A DNA stretch of 33,065 nucleotides from Streptomyces sp. NBRC 110028 (GTDB taxonomy: Bacteria > Actinomycetota > Actinomycetes > Streptomycetales > Streptomycetaceae). Of the stretch, positions 8,448 through 16,367 are shown piece after piece (the stretch's first letter is position 1; every line of letters starts with the position of its first letter). Both the position numbers and the translations under genes were made by a program. The DNA lies in contig NZ_BBUZ01000059.1 in assembly GCF_001417735.1 (NCBI RefSeq), positions 1-33,065 on the forward strand, in the 5' to 3' direction. The notes below the pieces were generated by a model. That model did not search any database and was not told where the DNA came from. It saw only the letters and a program-made list of their open reading frames with translations.

Positions 8448-9473
8448 TCAGCTCCCCTCCGCGCTCGTGCTCGTGCTCGTGACATGGCGCAGCAAGGTTT
8501 CGGTCGGCTCCTCCGGTGCCTTTTCGGCCGTTTCCACGGCGTGGTCGACCTCGTCGACGACTTCGCGTTCGAGGCGGGTCAGCGCCTTGTCCCCGAGTTC
8601 ACCGCGCTCGCGCATGCGGTCCATGAGCCGCTCGATGGGGTCCTGTGCCTTCCACCGCTCGATCTCGGTTTTGCCGCGGTAGCGGTCGGGGTCGTACATG
8701 GAGTGTGCCCGGAAGCGGTAGGTGCGCAGTTCGAGGAAGTACGGCCCGGCTCCCGCCCGGATGCCCTCCGCGGCCCTGTGCGCGGCCGCCTCGACGGCCT
8801 CCACGTCCATGCCGTCCACGGCCCAGGCGGCCATGCCGTAGGAGGCCGCGCGCAGGGCGAGGTCGGTCTGTGCCTCGTGGCGTTCCAGCGCCGTGCCCAT
8901 CGCGTACCGGTTGTTCTCGCAGACGAACAACAGCGGCAGGCCCCATAGGGCGGCGAGGTTCGCTGTCTCGTGGAACGCGCCTTCCGCGAACGCCCCGTCA
9001 CCGAAGAAGCAGCAGGTGACGCGGTGTGCGGCACGCATGTGGTCGGCCAGCGCGAGCCCCGCGGCCAGCGGGATGCCACCGGCGACGATCGCGTTCCCCC
9101 CGTAGAACCGGCGACTCGCGTCGAAAAGGTGCATGGATCCGCCGCGGCCCCCGCTGCATCCGGTCGTCCTGCCGTACATCTCGGCCATGACGGCTTCGGC
9201 CGGGATGCCACGGGCGAGTGCGTGCCCGTGTTCGCGGTAGGTGGAGACCACGGCGTCGTCGGGTGTCAGCGCCTCGCTGACACCGACGGCGACGGCCTCC
9301 TCTCCGATGTAGAGGTGGACGAAGCCCCGGATCTTCGCGGCGCTGTACAGCTCGACACAGCGCTCCTCGAAGCGGCGGATGCGCAGCATGGCGTGCAGCA
9401 GGTCGCCGCGGTGTCCGGCTTCCGCGGTACGGGACGAGGGACGCCGTGCGCGGGTCTGGCGGGCCGGGCTCAT
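8448..9473 (-). CDS. pdhA: 2-oxo acid dehydrogenase E1 component, alpha subunit
   Basis: 341 residues. The thiamine diphosphate motif runs from GDGAFAEGAFHE to CENN, and the active-site segment GGRGGSMHLFD is present. The C-terminal part has the conserved TYRFRAHSMYD phosphorylation-loop-like segment. It partners E1-beta encoded directly downstream. The ATG overlaps the synthetase stop as ATGA. The first 20 residues are basic and of low complexity and may be a disordered tail. Acetoin dehydrogenase E1-alpha is a close alternative; the neighbouring acetyl-CoA synthetase fits two-carbon metabolism either way. Confidence 0.93.
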   Translation of the reverse strand: MSPARQTRARRPSSRTAEAGHRGDLLHAMLRIRRFEERCVELYSAAKIRGFVHLYIGEEAVAVGVSEALTPDDAVVSTYREHGHALARGIPAEAVMAEMYGRTTGCSGGRGGSMHLFDASRRFYGGNAIVAGGIPLAAGLALADHMRAAHRVTCCFFGDGAFAEGAFHETANLAALWGLPLLFVCENNRYAMGTALERHEAQTDLALRAASYGMAAWAVDGMDVEAVEAAAHRAAEGIRAGAGPYFLELRTYRFRAHSMYDPDRYRGKTEIERWKAQDPIERLMDRMRERGELGDKALTRLEREVVDEVDHAVETAEKAPEEPTETLLRHVTSTSTSAEGS

Positions 9474-11260
9474 GCGGATTCCTCCAGGGTGGACAGGTCG
9501 CCGGTGGGCAGACCGAGTTCGCGGGCGCGCAGCAGCCGGCGCATGACCTTGCCGCTGCGGGTCTTGGGCAGGTTCTGGTCGAAGGCGATCTCCCGTGGCG
9601 CGACGGCGGGGCCGAGCCTTCGGCGGGCGAAGGCGAGCAGGTCGCGTTCGACGGCCGGTGTCGGCTGGACACCGGGGCGCAGGGAGACGAACGCCTTGAC
9701 GATGTTCCCGGCGACGGGGTCCGGCCTGCCGATCACCCCCGCCTCGGCCACCGCCCGGTGTTCCATCAGCGCGCTCTCCACCTCGAACGGCCCGATCAGA
9801 TGCCCCGCCGACTTGATCACGTCGTCGGCACGGCCCACGAACCAGAACCAGCCGTCCGCGTCCCGGCTGACCAGGTCACCCGTGAGGTACCAGCCGTCGG
9901 CGAACGCGGCCTCGTACCGCTCCTTGTCGTGCAGATAGCCGCGGAACATCGACGGCCAGTCCGGTCGCAGTGCGAGCTCTCCCTCGGCTCCCGGCCGGTC
10001 CTCCACCCGCACCCGGCCATCGGTGACCAGCGCCCGGCCGTTCTCCCCGCACCTCAGCACCGCTGCCTCGACACCCGGCAGCGGCCTGCCCATCGAGCCG
10101 GGGCGGATCTCGCAGGCCGCGAAATTCGCGATCATGATGGAGCCGGTTTCGGTCTGCCACCAGTTGTCGTGGACGGGCAGCCCCAGCACCTCCTGCCCCC
10201 ACACCACCGCCTCGGGGTTGAGCGGCTCGCCGACCGAGGCGATGAACCGCAGACGGGACAGGTCGTAGGAGGCGGGCAGGTCGTGAGGGCCCTGCCGGGG
10301 CGTGGCCCGCATCAGCATGCGCAACGCGGTGGGCGCGGTGTACCACACGCTCACGTGCTGTTCCGCGAGGATCCGGTACCAGCGCCCGGTGTCGAATTCG
10401 CCCTCGTCGACGACCACGGTCACACCGTGGACGAGCGGGGCGATGACGCCGTACGACATGCCGGTGACCCATCCCGGGTCGGCGGTGCACCAGTACACGT
10501 CGCCGGAGTGCAGGTCGAGCGCGGAGGCGGCGGTGGCGTAGTGGGCCAGGACCGCCTCATGGACGTGGACCGCTCCCTTGGGGGTACCGGTGGTGCCACT
10601 GGTGAAGTGCAGCAGGGCCATGTCCTCCGGTGAGGTCGGCGGAATGGCGAAGTGGTCGGGGGCACAGGACATCAGCTCGTCGAACGACAGGGTGCCGGGA
10701 AGGGCCCCGGCGCCGGGGCCCACGATGAGCACATGGTCCAGTCCGTCGAGCGACGCCCGGCGCTCGGCCACCTTGCGCCGGTAGAGCGCGGCCGTGGTGA
10801 CCAGTACCCGGGCGTCGCCCAGGCGCAGCCGCTGTGCCACGGGATCGGGGCCGAAGGCAGAGAACAGCGGGCACAGCACGCTGGTGTTCTTGAGCGTGCC
10901 CAGCACCACCGTGTACAGCTCGGGGCAGCGGCCGAGCAGGGTGAACACCCGGTCGCCGTGGCCCACTCCCAGCGAGCGCAGCACGTTCGCGAATCGGGCG
11001 GTTCGCTTCGCCAGTTCCGCGTAGGTGACGGTGCGGACCGCGCCGTCCCGGCCGACACAGCGCAGCGCGGCCCCGCCACCACGCTCCGGATCCGCGTGCC
11101 GGTCCACCGCCTCATGGGCGATGTTCAGCCCTCCGCCGGGGAGCCCGGCCAGCGCGGCGCACGCCCGCGACCAGCTGAACTCCGCACGCGCCCGGTCGTA
11201 GTCGGTCAGGTTCGGCATGACCCGCGGCGCGGTTTCCTTACGGATCGTCTCCCAGACCAT
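9470..11260 (-). CDS. acsA: Acetyl-CoA synthetase (AMP-forming acyl-CoA ligase)
   Basis: 596-residue ANL-superfamily ligase that activates acetate with ATP and CoA. The P-loop is FTSGTTGTPKGAVH; further motifs are DNWWQTETG, GWYLTGD and, near the C-terminus, KTRSGKVMRR with the catalytic Lys that can be acetylated. The overall form is close to the shorter Bacillus-type AcsA. It sits 30 bases after the stress-protein gene and overlaps E1-alpha by 4 bases. Together with the dehydrogenase genes this suggests that both pyruvate and acetate are turned into acetyl-CoA under the same control. Other short-chain acids are possible substrates. Confidence 0.9.
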   Translation of the reverse strand: MVWETIRKETAPRVMPNLTDYDRARAEFSWSRACAALAGLPGGGLNIAHEAVDRHADPERGGGAALRCVGRDGAVRTVTYAELAKRTARFANVLRSLGVGHGDRVFTLLGRCPELYTVVLGTLKNTSVLCPLFSAFGPDPVAQRLRLGDARVLVTTAALYRRKVAERRASLDGLDHVLIVGPGAGALPGTLSFDELMSCAPDHFAIPPTSPEDMALLHFTSGTTGTPKGAVHVHEAVLAHYATAASALDLHSGDVYWCTADPGWVTGMSYGVIAPLVHGVTVVVDEGEFDTGRWYRILAEQHVSVWYTAPTALRMLMRATPRQGPHDLPASYDLSRLRFIASVGEPLNPEAVVWGQEVLGLPVHDNWWQTETGSIMIANFAACEIRPGSMGRPLPGVEAAVLRCGENGRALVTDGRVRVEDRPGAEGELALRPDWPSMFRGYLHDKERYEAAFADGWYLTGDLVSRDADGWFWFVGRADDVIKSAGHLIGPFEVESALMEHRAVAEAGVIGRPDPVAGNIVKAFVSLRPGVQPTPAVERDLLAFARRRLGPAVAPREIAFDQNLPKTRSGKVMRRLLRARELGLPTGDLSTLEESA

Positions 11261-11290
11261 GAGGTTCCTTCCGCGTATGCCCCGCCCCGG

Positions 11291-12148
11291 TCACTCGTGG
11301 GGGACCACGGCGACCGGACAGGCCGCGTGGTGTACGGCCGCCTGCACCACGGGGCCGAGACGGGGGCCGAGGGCGGGCGGGTGTTTTCGCCGTCCCACCA
11401 TCAGCAGATCGCTGTCCGCGGCGGCCCGTACGACGGCCCGGGCCGGGCTCTCCAACCGGACCTCGTCGACGACCCGCACCCGGGGGAACTTCTCCCGCCA
11501 CGGCCGCAGAACCTCTTCCAGCTCCCCTCGCGCCCGCTCCGCCTGGTCCCGGGCCACGTCCGACTCCGCGCCCCGGACGCCGGTGTACGCCCGGTCGGGC
11601 TTTCTTCCGTGGACGGCGTGCAGCGGCACGCCACGGGTGAAGGCGGTGACGTAGGCGAACTCCAGGAGGTTGTCCTGGGGACCGTGCAGACTCAGGCCCA
11701 CGACCACATGCCGTCGGCGTTGCTCCGCCGCCCGCTCCCCGCGGACCAGCACCACGGCCCGCTCCGCCCGACCGACGACATGCAATGCGACATCGCCCAG
11801 GAAGAAGCTCGCCACCGGGTCCAGCCCCCGGGAACCGAGCACCAGCATCCGCGACCGCGCGGCCGCGTCGAGCAGGGCCGTCTCGGCCTCGTCCGCGACC
11901 AGGTCCTCCACGATGGTCAGTCCCGGGTGGCTGCTGGACAGCTCGGTGTGCGCGTCGTGCACGATCCGCTTCGCCCAGTAGTTCTGCTCGTCCGCCGCGG
12001 GACTGTCGGGAGTGGGCGGGGACAGCAGGATCCAGGCGTGCGTCAGTCGCAGCGCCAGTTCGCGCCGCTCCGCCTCGTCGGCGGCCCAGCGGGCCGCGGC
12101 CAGGCTCTCGGCCGAACCGTCGAGGCCCACGGTGACCACTTGCTCCAT
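11291..12148 (-). CDS. Tandem universal stress protein
   Basis: 285 residues with two universal stress protein domains. Domain 1 opens VVTVGLDGSAES and has the nucleotide-binding run VLGSRGLDPVASFFLGDVA; domain 2 opens VVVGLSLHG and ends with LGPVVQAAVHHAACPVAVV. Such proteins bind ATP and help survival in starvation or low oxygen. I start at ATG 12148, which fits the domain boundary and has GAGG upstream; the open frame extends to 12376 but the extra part looks like random Arg/Ala coding. A short dyad AGGAA-N5-TTCCT lies at 12169-12183. It is probably the first gene of the operon through the carrier protein. Confidence 0.9.
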   Translation of the reverse strand: MEQVVTVGLDGSAESLAAARWAADEAERRELALRLTHAWILLSPPTPDSPAADEQNYWAKRIVHDAHTELSSSHPGLTIVEDLVADEAETALLDAAARSRMLVLGSRGLDPVASFFLGDVALHVVGRAERAVVLVRGERAAEQRRRHVVVGLSLHGPQDNLLEFAYVTAFTRGVPLHAVHGRKPDRAYTGVRGAESDVARDQAERARGELEEVLRPWREKFPRVRVVDEVRLESPARAVVRAAADSDLLMVGRRKHPPALGPRLGPVVQAAVHHAACPVAVVPHE

Positions 12149-12399
12149 AGCAGTCGCCTCGTCTCGCAAGGAACATTTTTCCTCACGTGGAGTACCCCAT
12201 GGCGTTCGAACCACCGCCCCGGGCTGCCGGTGTTCCCGAGCGCCGCTGCCCCGGCTCGTGTCCGCCGCCGGATGAGCCTCATGACTCCCTCCGGGCCCGG
12301 CCCCGCACCGGCCACAGCTCGCTGCCGCGGCTCGCCGTCTTGTCCCAGTAGTCGCAGCCCTCGCCGTACCGTGCACACATCAGTGGAAGGGAGACCGTC

Positions 12400-12558
12400 G
12401 TGACCGTGATGACCACCCCGGCCGCCGGGACCTCCCCAGAGCGGTTCGAGTTCTGGCGCGCCCTGATCGGCCACGGCTTCGTACCGCTGGAGACCCTGCC
12501 CCGCGCGACCCCCGACTTCCGGGCCGCTCTCCGCACCGCCCACCTCGGTCCGGTGCAA
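12400..12558 (+). pseudogene. AraC-type regulator, N-terminal fragment
   Basis: About 53 codons from GTG 12400, with a good ribosome site (GGAAGGGAG), resemble the start of the AraC-binding-like sensory domain of AraC-family regulators: RFEFWRALIGHGFVPLE followed by FRAALRTAHLGPVQV. The resemblance stops near 12558 and no AraC DNA-binding domain follows. The frame stays open but soon becomes non-coding in character and shadows the GH65 gene on the other strand. About 100 bases (12559-12660) after it are unassigned. I call it a truncated gene that keeps its promoter-proximal part. Confidence 0.6.
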
Positions 12559-12664
12559 GTCCTGTACGACACCCGCTTCCCCTGCACACTGGACTTCGCC
12601 ACTCAGGTGGAGGCGCTGGAGTCCACCGCCGGTCCGCAGTTCGCGGACACCGCCGTCGACCTGG

Positions 12665-12910
12665 TCCGGGCGCCCCTACGCTCTCGGGGCGTACACCGGC
12701 CGGGCGGCCGCCGTCGTGCAGGCGTTCCACGGGCTCGAGCTGAGCGCCGAGGACATCCCCACCGACGGCGAAGTGGAGATCAGCTGCCTGATCCGCAACA
12801 CCGGGGACCGCACCGGCGCGGAGATCGTCCAGCTCTACACGGGCGACCCGGTGGCTCAACTCCCCTGCCCCGTCATCCAGTTGAACGCCTTCGTCCGTGT
12901 CCTTCTGGCC
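12665..12910 (+). pseudogene. GH3 beta-glucosidase/xylosidase, fused internal and C-terminal fragments
   Basis: Frame 2. SGRPYALGAYTGRAAAVVQAF matches the (alpha/beta) sandwich of GH3 glycosidases, where it should lead into a PGxxGG segment. Instead it jumps directly to HGLELSAEDIPTDGEVEI and then RNTGDRTGAEIVQLYTGDPVA and LNAFVRVLLAPDE, the fibronectin-III-like C-terminal domain of the same family. The catalytic domain is absent and at least 100 residues are deleted between the two pieces. The remnant has no start codon of its own. I recognise it from memory of family motifs; a search would settle it. Confidence 0.6.
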
Positions 12911-12984
12911 CCCGACGAGGAACGCCGCACCTCACCGGCCCGGTCCGCCGCGTCGGCCGCGAGCAGGTCCCGCACACACCGGCG

Positions 12985-13425
12985 CACATCGTTCACCGTG
13001 GGCGCCAACCCCATCGGCGTGGCGGTGAACGCCTCACCCAGCCAGGTGCGGGTGACCAACAACAACGACACGGTGAGCGTGCTCACCCCGTCCGTGACGC
13101 TCGCGACCACCCTGACCGCCGCCCCGGCCGAGATCAAGCTCAACCCCGTCACCGGCCAGTTCTCCATCCCGCTGCTGACCGCCACTCTCAAGGAGACGGT
13201 CAGCAACAACCCCGTGGTGGGCCAGACGGTCACCTTCACCGCCAAGGCCGTCGGCGGCCCGCTGCCGCTCGGCTCGGCGACCACCAACGGCAGCGGCGTC
13301 GCCACCCGCACCAATGTGGTCGTCCCGTCCGCCATCGTCACGGCTCCGACCTACACCGCGGCGTTCGCCGGGGCGCCCGGTTTCGGCCCGTCGTCCTCGA
13401 CCGCCTCGCTGACCTTCACCGGAGT
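12985..13425 (+). pseudogene. YVTN/Ig-like surface protein, C-terminal fragment
   Basis: In the same frame as the GH3 remnant but unrelated to it. It starts with a YVTN-type beta-propeller piece (VGANPIGVAVN then VRVTNNNDTVSVL) and continues into a bacterial Ig-like domain with VGQTVTFTAKAVG and TTNGSGVAT. It is rich in Thr, Val, Ala and Asn, as in secreted Streptomyces proteins. The N-terminus with signal peptide and most propeller blades are missing. The frame continues past the end of the Ig-like domain into the hairpins before the GH65 gene. Confidence 0.5.
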
Positions 13426-13431
13426 CCGACC

Positions 13432-13450
13432 CTTCGGCCGGAGGCCGAAG
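13432..13450. terminator. Short GC hairpin
   Basis: CTTCGGCC and GGCCGAAG form a perfect 8-bp stem with a 3-base loop. It lies beyond the stronger hairpin that follows the GH65 gene. Probably part of a bidirectional terminator between the GH65 gene and the pseudogene cluster. Confidence 0.5.
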
Positions 13451-13451
13451 C

Positions 13452-13484
13452 GCTCCTTCCGGGATGCGGCTTCCCGGAAGGAGC
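13452..13484 (-). terminator. Terminator hairpin after the GH65 gene
   Basis: A perfect 12-bp stem, GCTCCTTCCGGG with CCCGGAAGGAGC, and a 9-base loop, ending 14 bases beyond the GH65 stop. There is no T run, which is common for Streptomyces terminators. It would also stop transcripts coming from the pseudogenes. Confidence 0.75.
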
Positions 13485-13497
13485 CACGGCGCGTCAC

Positions 13498-15897
13498 TCA
13501 GCTGTGGGGCAGTGGCAGGGCGTGGCTCTGGCCGGGGGCGAGGGTGATGGTCCGGTCGGGGAGGACCAGCCGGATCGGCTCGTGATCGGAGTCGGGGACG
13601 GTGATGCGCAGCCGGCCGCGGTCCATGCGGAGGCTCACGCCCCAGTGGCCGCGGTAGCGGAGGGAGAAGCGGAAGGCAGGCATCTCCGGCAGCGGGGCCG
13701 GGTCCAGGTGGAGGGCCCCGTCGTGGGTGCGCAGCCCGGTCAGTCCGCGCTGGACCAGGTCCAGGGTGCCGGCCATGGCGCCGAGGTGGATGCCTTCGGG
13801 GGTGGTTCCGCCCTGGATGTCGGCGACATCGGATTCCAGCGCCTGGCGGCAGTATTCCCAGGCCGCCGAGCGCTTGGTCCGGGCGAGTACCCAGCCGTGC
13901 ACCAGACCGCTGAGGGTGGAGCCGTGGCTGGTACGGCTCAGGTAGTAGTCCACGGTGCGGCGCCAGACCGTGTCGTCCACGGTGTACCCGAGTGCCCGGA
14001 AGAGCGCGGCCAGTTCCTCCGGTGCGAAGAGGTAGCCGAGCATGAGGACATCGGCCTGCTTCGACGCCTGGTAGCGGTTGACCGAGTCGCCCTCGGCCTC
14101 GAGGATGCGGTCGAGGCGGCGGATGTCCCCGTACGCGGCGCGGTAGGCGTCCCAGTCCAGCTCGGCCAGCTCCCCGTAGCGGTCGAACTGGCTGATGACC
14201 CCGGCGTGGAAGGGCACGTACAGCCGCCGCGAGATCTCCTCCCAGCGGGCGAGTTCGGCGTCGTCCAGGGCCAGCCGCTCCAGCAGCTCCTGCCGCCGCC
14301 ACACCGGCAGGCCACGGGCGAGATCGAGTGCCCGGCCGAGCACCCAGGCGGCGGTGACGTTGGTGTACGCGTTGTCGTCCAGCCCCGGCCGGGAGCTGCC
14401 CGGGTACGCGTCGTGATACTCGTCCGGGCCGACCACACCACGGATCCGGTAGCGGCCGAGCGCGGTGTCCAGATCCGCCAGGCCGCCCCAGAAACGGGCG
14501 ATCTGCAGGATCATCTCGACGCCCTTGGTGTGCAGGAACTCGGTGTCCCCACTGGCCTCGCAGTACTGCCACACGTCGTACGCCACCGCGGAGTTCACAT
14601 GGTGCTGGAGCCAGGAGTGGTCCGGAAGCCAGTGGCCCGACAGGGGGTTGAGGTGCAGCCGGGGCGTCTCCTCACGGCCGTCGCTGCCGCTCTGCCAGGG
14701 GTACATCGCTCCTCGGTGTCCCGCCTCCCGGGCGGCCCGGCACGCCTGCGGCAGACGCCGGTGGCGGTAGGTGAGCAGACCCCGGGAGACCTCGGGGAAG
14801 TGCAGGTTCAGATAGGGCAGGACGAACAGCTCGTCCCAGAACACATGCCCCCGGTACGCCTCACCGTGCAGACCCCGTGCCGGGACACCCACATCCAGAT
14901 CGGCGGTGTGCGGCGAAAGAGTCTGGAGCACATGGAAAAGATGGAGGCGCAGGATGCGGCCGGGCTCCCCCGGCACATCGAGTTCGGCGCGCCGCCACAG
15001 CCCGGCCCAGGCCCCGGTGTGCGAGGCCCGCAGGCCGGGGAAGTCCCCGGCCGTCGTCGCCCGCTCCACCGCCGCCCGCAGCGGGTCGGCGATCGCCAGG
15101 TCCCGGGAGGTGTGCAGTGCCACGATCTTGTCGACGACGACTGGACGGCCGGGTTCGACCAGCAGCGTCAGCACGTGCCCGGCCCGCCGCCGTCCCACGC
15201 GCGCACGGCACGACACCGGCCCGACCCCCGCCACCCGGGTCCGCGCGGCGAGCGCGATACGGATGTCGGACATCCGGGTACGGCAGCGCAGCCACGCGAT
15301 GCCCGGGCCCGCCTCACCGGCGCCGAACCCCGTCAGATGACGCTCGTCCAGAACCTCGTAACGCCGCACATTGGCGTTGCGCACATCCCCGTCCAGGGCC
15401 GACTCGACCTCGACGCGGCACGGCCGGCCCTCCGCCGTGAGAACGGTCCGCAGGGCGGCCAGATGAGGGTCACCCATGTGGACCAGCCGGTGCTGCTCCA
15501 ACCCCAGCCGGTGCCCGTCGCGGTCACGGTAGCCCACCGTCCGGGTCAGGATCCCCGCACGCATGTCCAGCACCTGCCGGTAATCGAGCGGCGCACGGGT
15601 GTCCGGGGACAGCCACACCCCGGCGGTGCCGTCCTCGGACAGGGTCCGCAGCCGCAGCGGCAGCCAGTTCGGCACATTGACCAGATCCTCGTTCTCCACC
15701 TCGCGTCCCGCGAGGTCGGAGCGCAACCGGTCGTAACACCCCGCCACATATGTACCGGGGTAGTGCACCGGCCCGGCGCGGCTCTCGGGCACCGCGCCAC
15801 GGGTCGCCGTATAACCGTTGCCGAGAGTGCACAGCACCTCCCGCAGCCGTTCGGCTGCCGGGTCATAGCCGCGGTACTCCCAGGTCCACTCCGGCAT
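13498..15897 (-). CDS. GH65 family disaccharide phosphorylase/hydrolase
   Basis: 799 residues. GH65 enzymes split alpha-linked glucosides such as maltose, trehalose or kojibiose, mostly by phosphorolysis. The N-terminal domain begins EWTWEYRGYDP with LGNGYTATRGA. The (alpha/alpha)6 core has GHVFWDELFVLPYL, GAMYPWQSGSDGRE and GVVGPDEYHD, whose Glu493 is the expected general acid. DNAYTNVTAAWVLGRALD follows and the C-terminus is beta-rich. I prefer ATG 15897, with GAGGAG about 11 bases upstream; an in-frame ATG at 15921 is possible. Residues that separate phosphorylase from hydrolase cannot be judged by eye. No sugar transporter or beta-phosphoglucomutase gene is adjacent. Confidence 0.92.
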   Translation of the reverse strand: MPEWTWEYRGYDPAAERLREVLCTLGNGYTATRGAVPESRAGPVHYPGTYVAGCYDRLRSDLAGREVENEDLVNVPNWLPLRLRTLSEDGTAGVWLSPDTRAPLDYRQVLDMRAGILTRTVGYRDRDGHRLGLEQHRLVHMGDPHLAALRTVLTAEGRPCRVEVESALDGDVRNANVRRYEVLDERHLTGFGAGEAGPGIAWLRCRTRMSDIRIALAARTRVAGVGPVSCRARVGRRRAGHVLTLLVEPGRPVVVDKIVALHTSRDLAIADPLRAAVERATTAGDFPGLRASHTGAWAGLWRRAELDVPGEPGRILRLHLFHVLQTLSPHTADLDVGVPARGLHGEAYRGHVFWDELFVLPYLNLHFPEVSRGLLTYRHRRLPQACRAAREAGHRGAMYPWQSGSDGREETPRLHLNPLSGHWLPDHSWLQHHVNSAVAYDVWQYCEASGDTEFLHTKGVEMILQIARFWGGLADLDTALGRYRIRGVVGPDEYHDAYPGSSRPGLDDNAYTNVTAAWVLGRALDLARGLPVWRRQELLERLALDDAELARWEEISRRLYVPFHAGVISQFDRYGELAELDWDAYRAAYGDIRRLDRILEAEGDSVNRYQASKQADVLMLGYLFAPEELAALFRALGYTVDDTVWRRTVDYYLSRTSHGSTLSGLVHGWVLARTKRSAAWEYCRQALESDVADIQGGTTPEGIHLGAMAGTLDLVQRGLTGLRTHDGALHLDPAPLPEMPAFRFSLRYRGHWGVSLRMDRGRLRITVPDSDHEPIRLVLPDRTITLAPGQSHALPLPHS

Positions 15898-15999
15898 GGG
15901 GCGCTCATCTCCTCGTCCCATCATGGGAACGCCACCCCGACGGCGCACGCCGACCGACCGGGCGGCATTCCCCGGCACAGATGACCTGGTTCACGATTT

Positions 16000-16011
16000 C
16001 CTGAATTCAGG
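16000..16011. promoter_or_regulatory. Palindromic operator before the CmtR-like gene
   Basis: CCTGAATTCAGG is a perfect 12-base palindrome 20 bases before the regulator's GTG. ArsR/SmtB-type repressors usually bind TGAA/TTCA-type dyads at their own promoter, so this is a probable autoregulatory site. It is 102 bases from the divergent GH65 start. Confidence 0.6.
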
Positions 16012-16031
16012 TTTCCGTGTACTGTCGAGTG

Positions 16032-16367
16032 GTGCTGACTGTTGCCTCCGACATCGAGGTGCTGGCCCGGTTCGGCCGCGCGCTCGCCGACCCGATCCGC
16101 TGCCGCATCCTGCTCGCCCTCCGCCAGGCCCCGGCCTACCCCGCCGCCCTCGCCGACGCGCTCGGCGTCTCGCGGACCCGGTTGTCCAACCACCTGGCCT
16201 GCCTGCTCGATTGCGGACTGGTGGTCACCGTCCCGGACGGCCGCCGCACCCGGTACGAACTGGCCGACGAACGCCTCGGCCACGCACTCGACGACCTGCG
16301 CGCCGCAGTGGTGGCCGTCGCCACCGACCGCACCTGCCCGGACGCCGAGGCGAAGGACTGCTGCTGA
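16032..16367 (+). CDS. cmtR: CmtR-like Cd/Pb-sensing ArsR-family repressor
   Basis: 111-residue winged-helix repressor. With GTG 16032 as start it opens VLTVAS and then RFGRALADPIRCRILLAL, like the LGRALADPTRCRILVAL segment of Mycobacterium tuberculosis CmtR. Its cysteines fall at residues 57 and 61 (NHLACLLDCG) and 102 (DRTCPD), the same numbers as the three Cd/Pb ligands of CmtR; this supports the start over GTG 16017. Three more Cys occur, at 24 and at the C-terminal CC. It probably represses itself and the overlapping transporter until metal binds. The stop TGA overlaps the next ATG. Confidence 0.85.
   Translation: MLTVASDIEVLARFGRALADPIRCRILLALRQAPAYPAALADALGVSRTRLSNHLACLLDCGLVVTVPDGRRTRYELADERLGHALDDLRAAVVAVATDRTCPDAEAKDCC

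Noticed and set aside
9470..12403. Long plus-strand frames opposite acsA and the stress protein gene
   Set aside because: His/Arg/Gln-rich shadows typical of high-GC antisense frames; both genes on the other strand have full family motifs.
12400..15984. A 1194-codon open frame on the plus strand
   Set aside because: Only the first 53 codons look like a protein; the rest is the high-GC antisense shadow of the GH65 gene.
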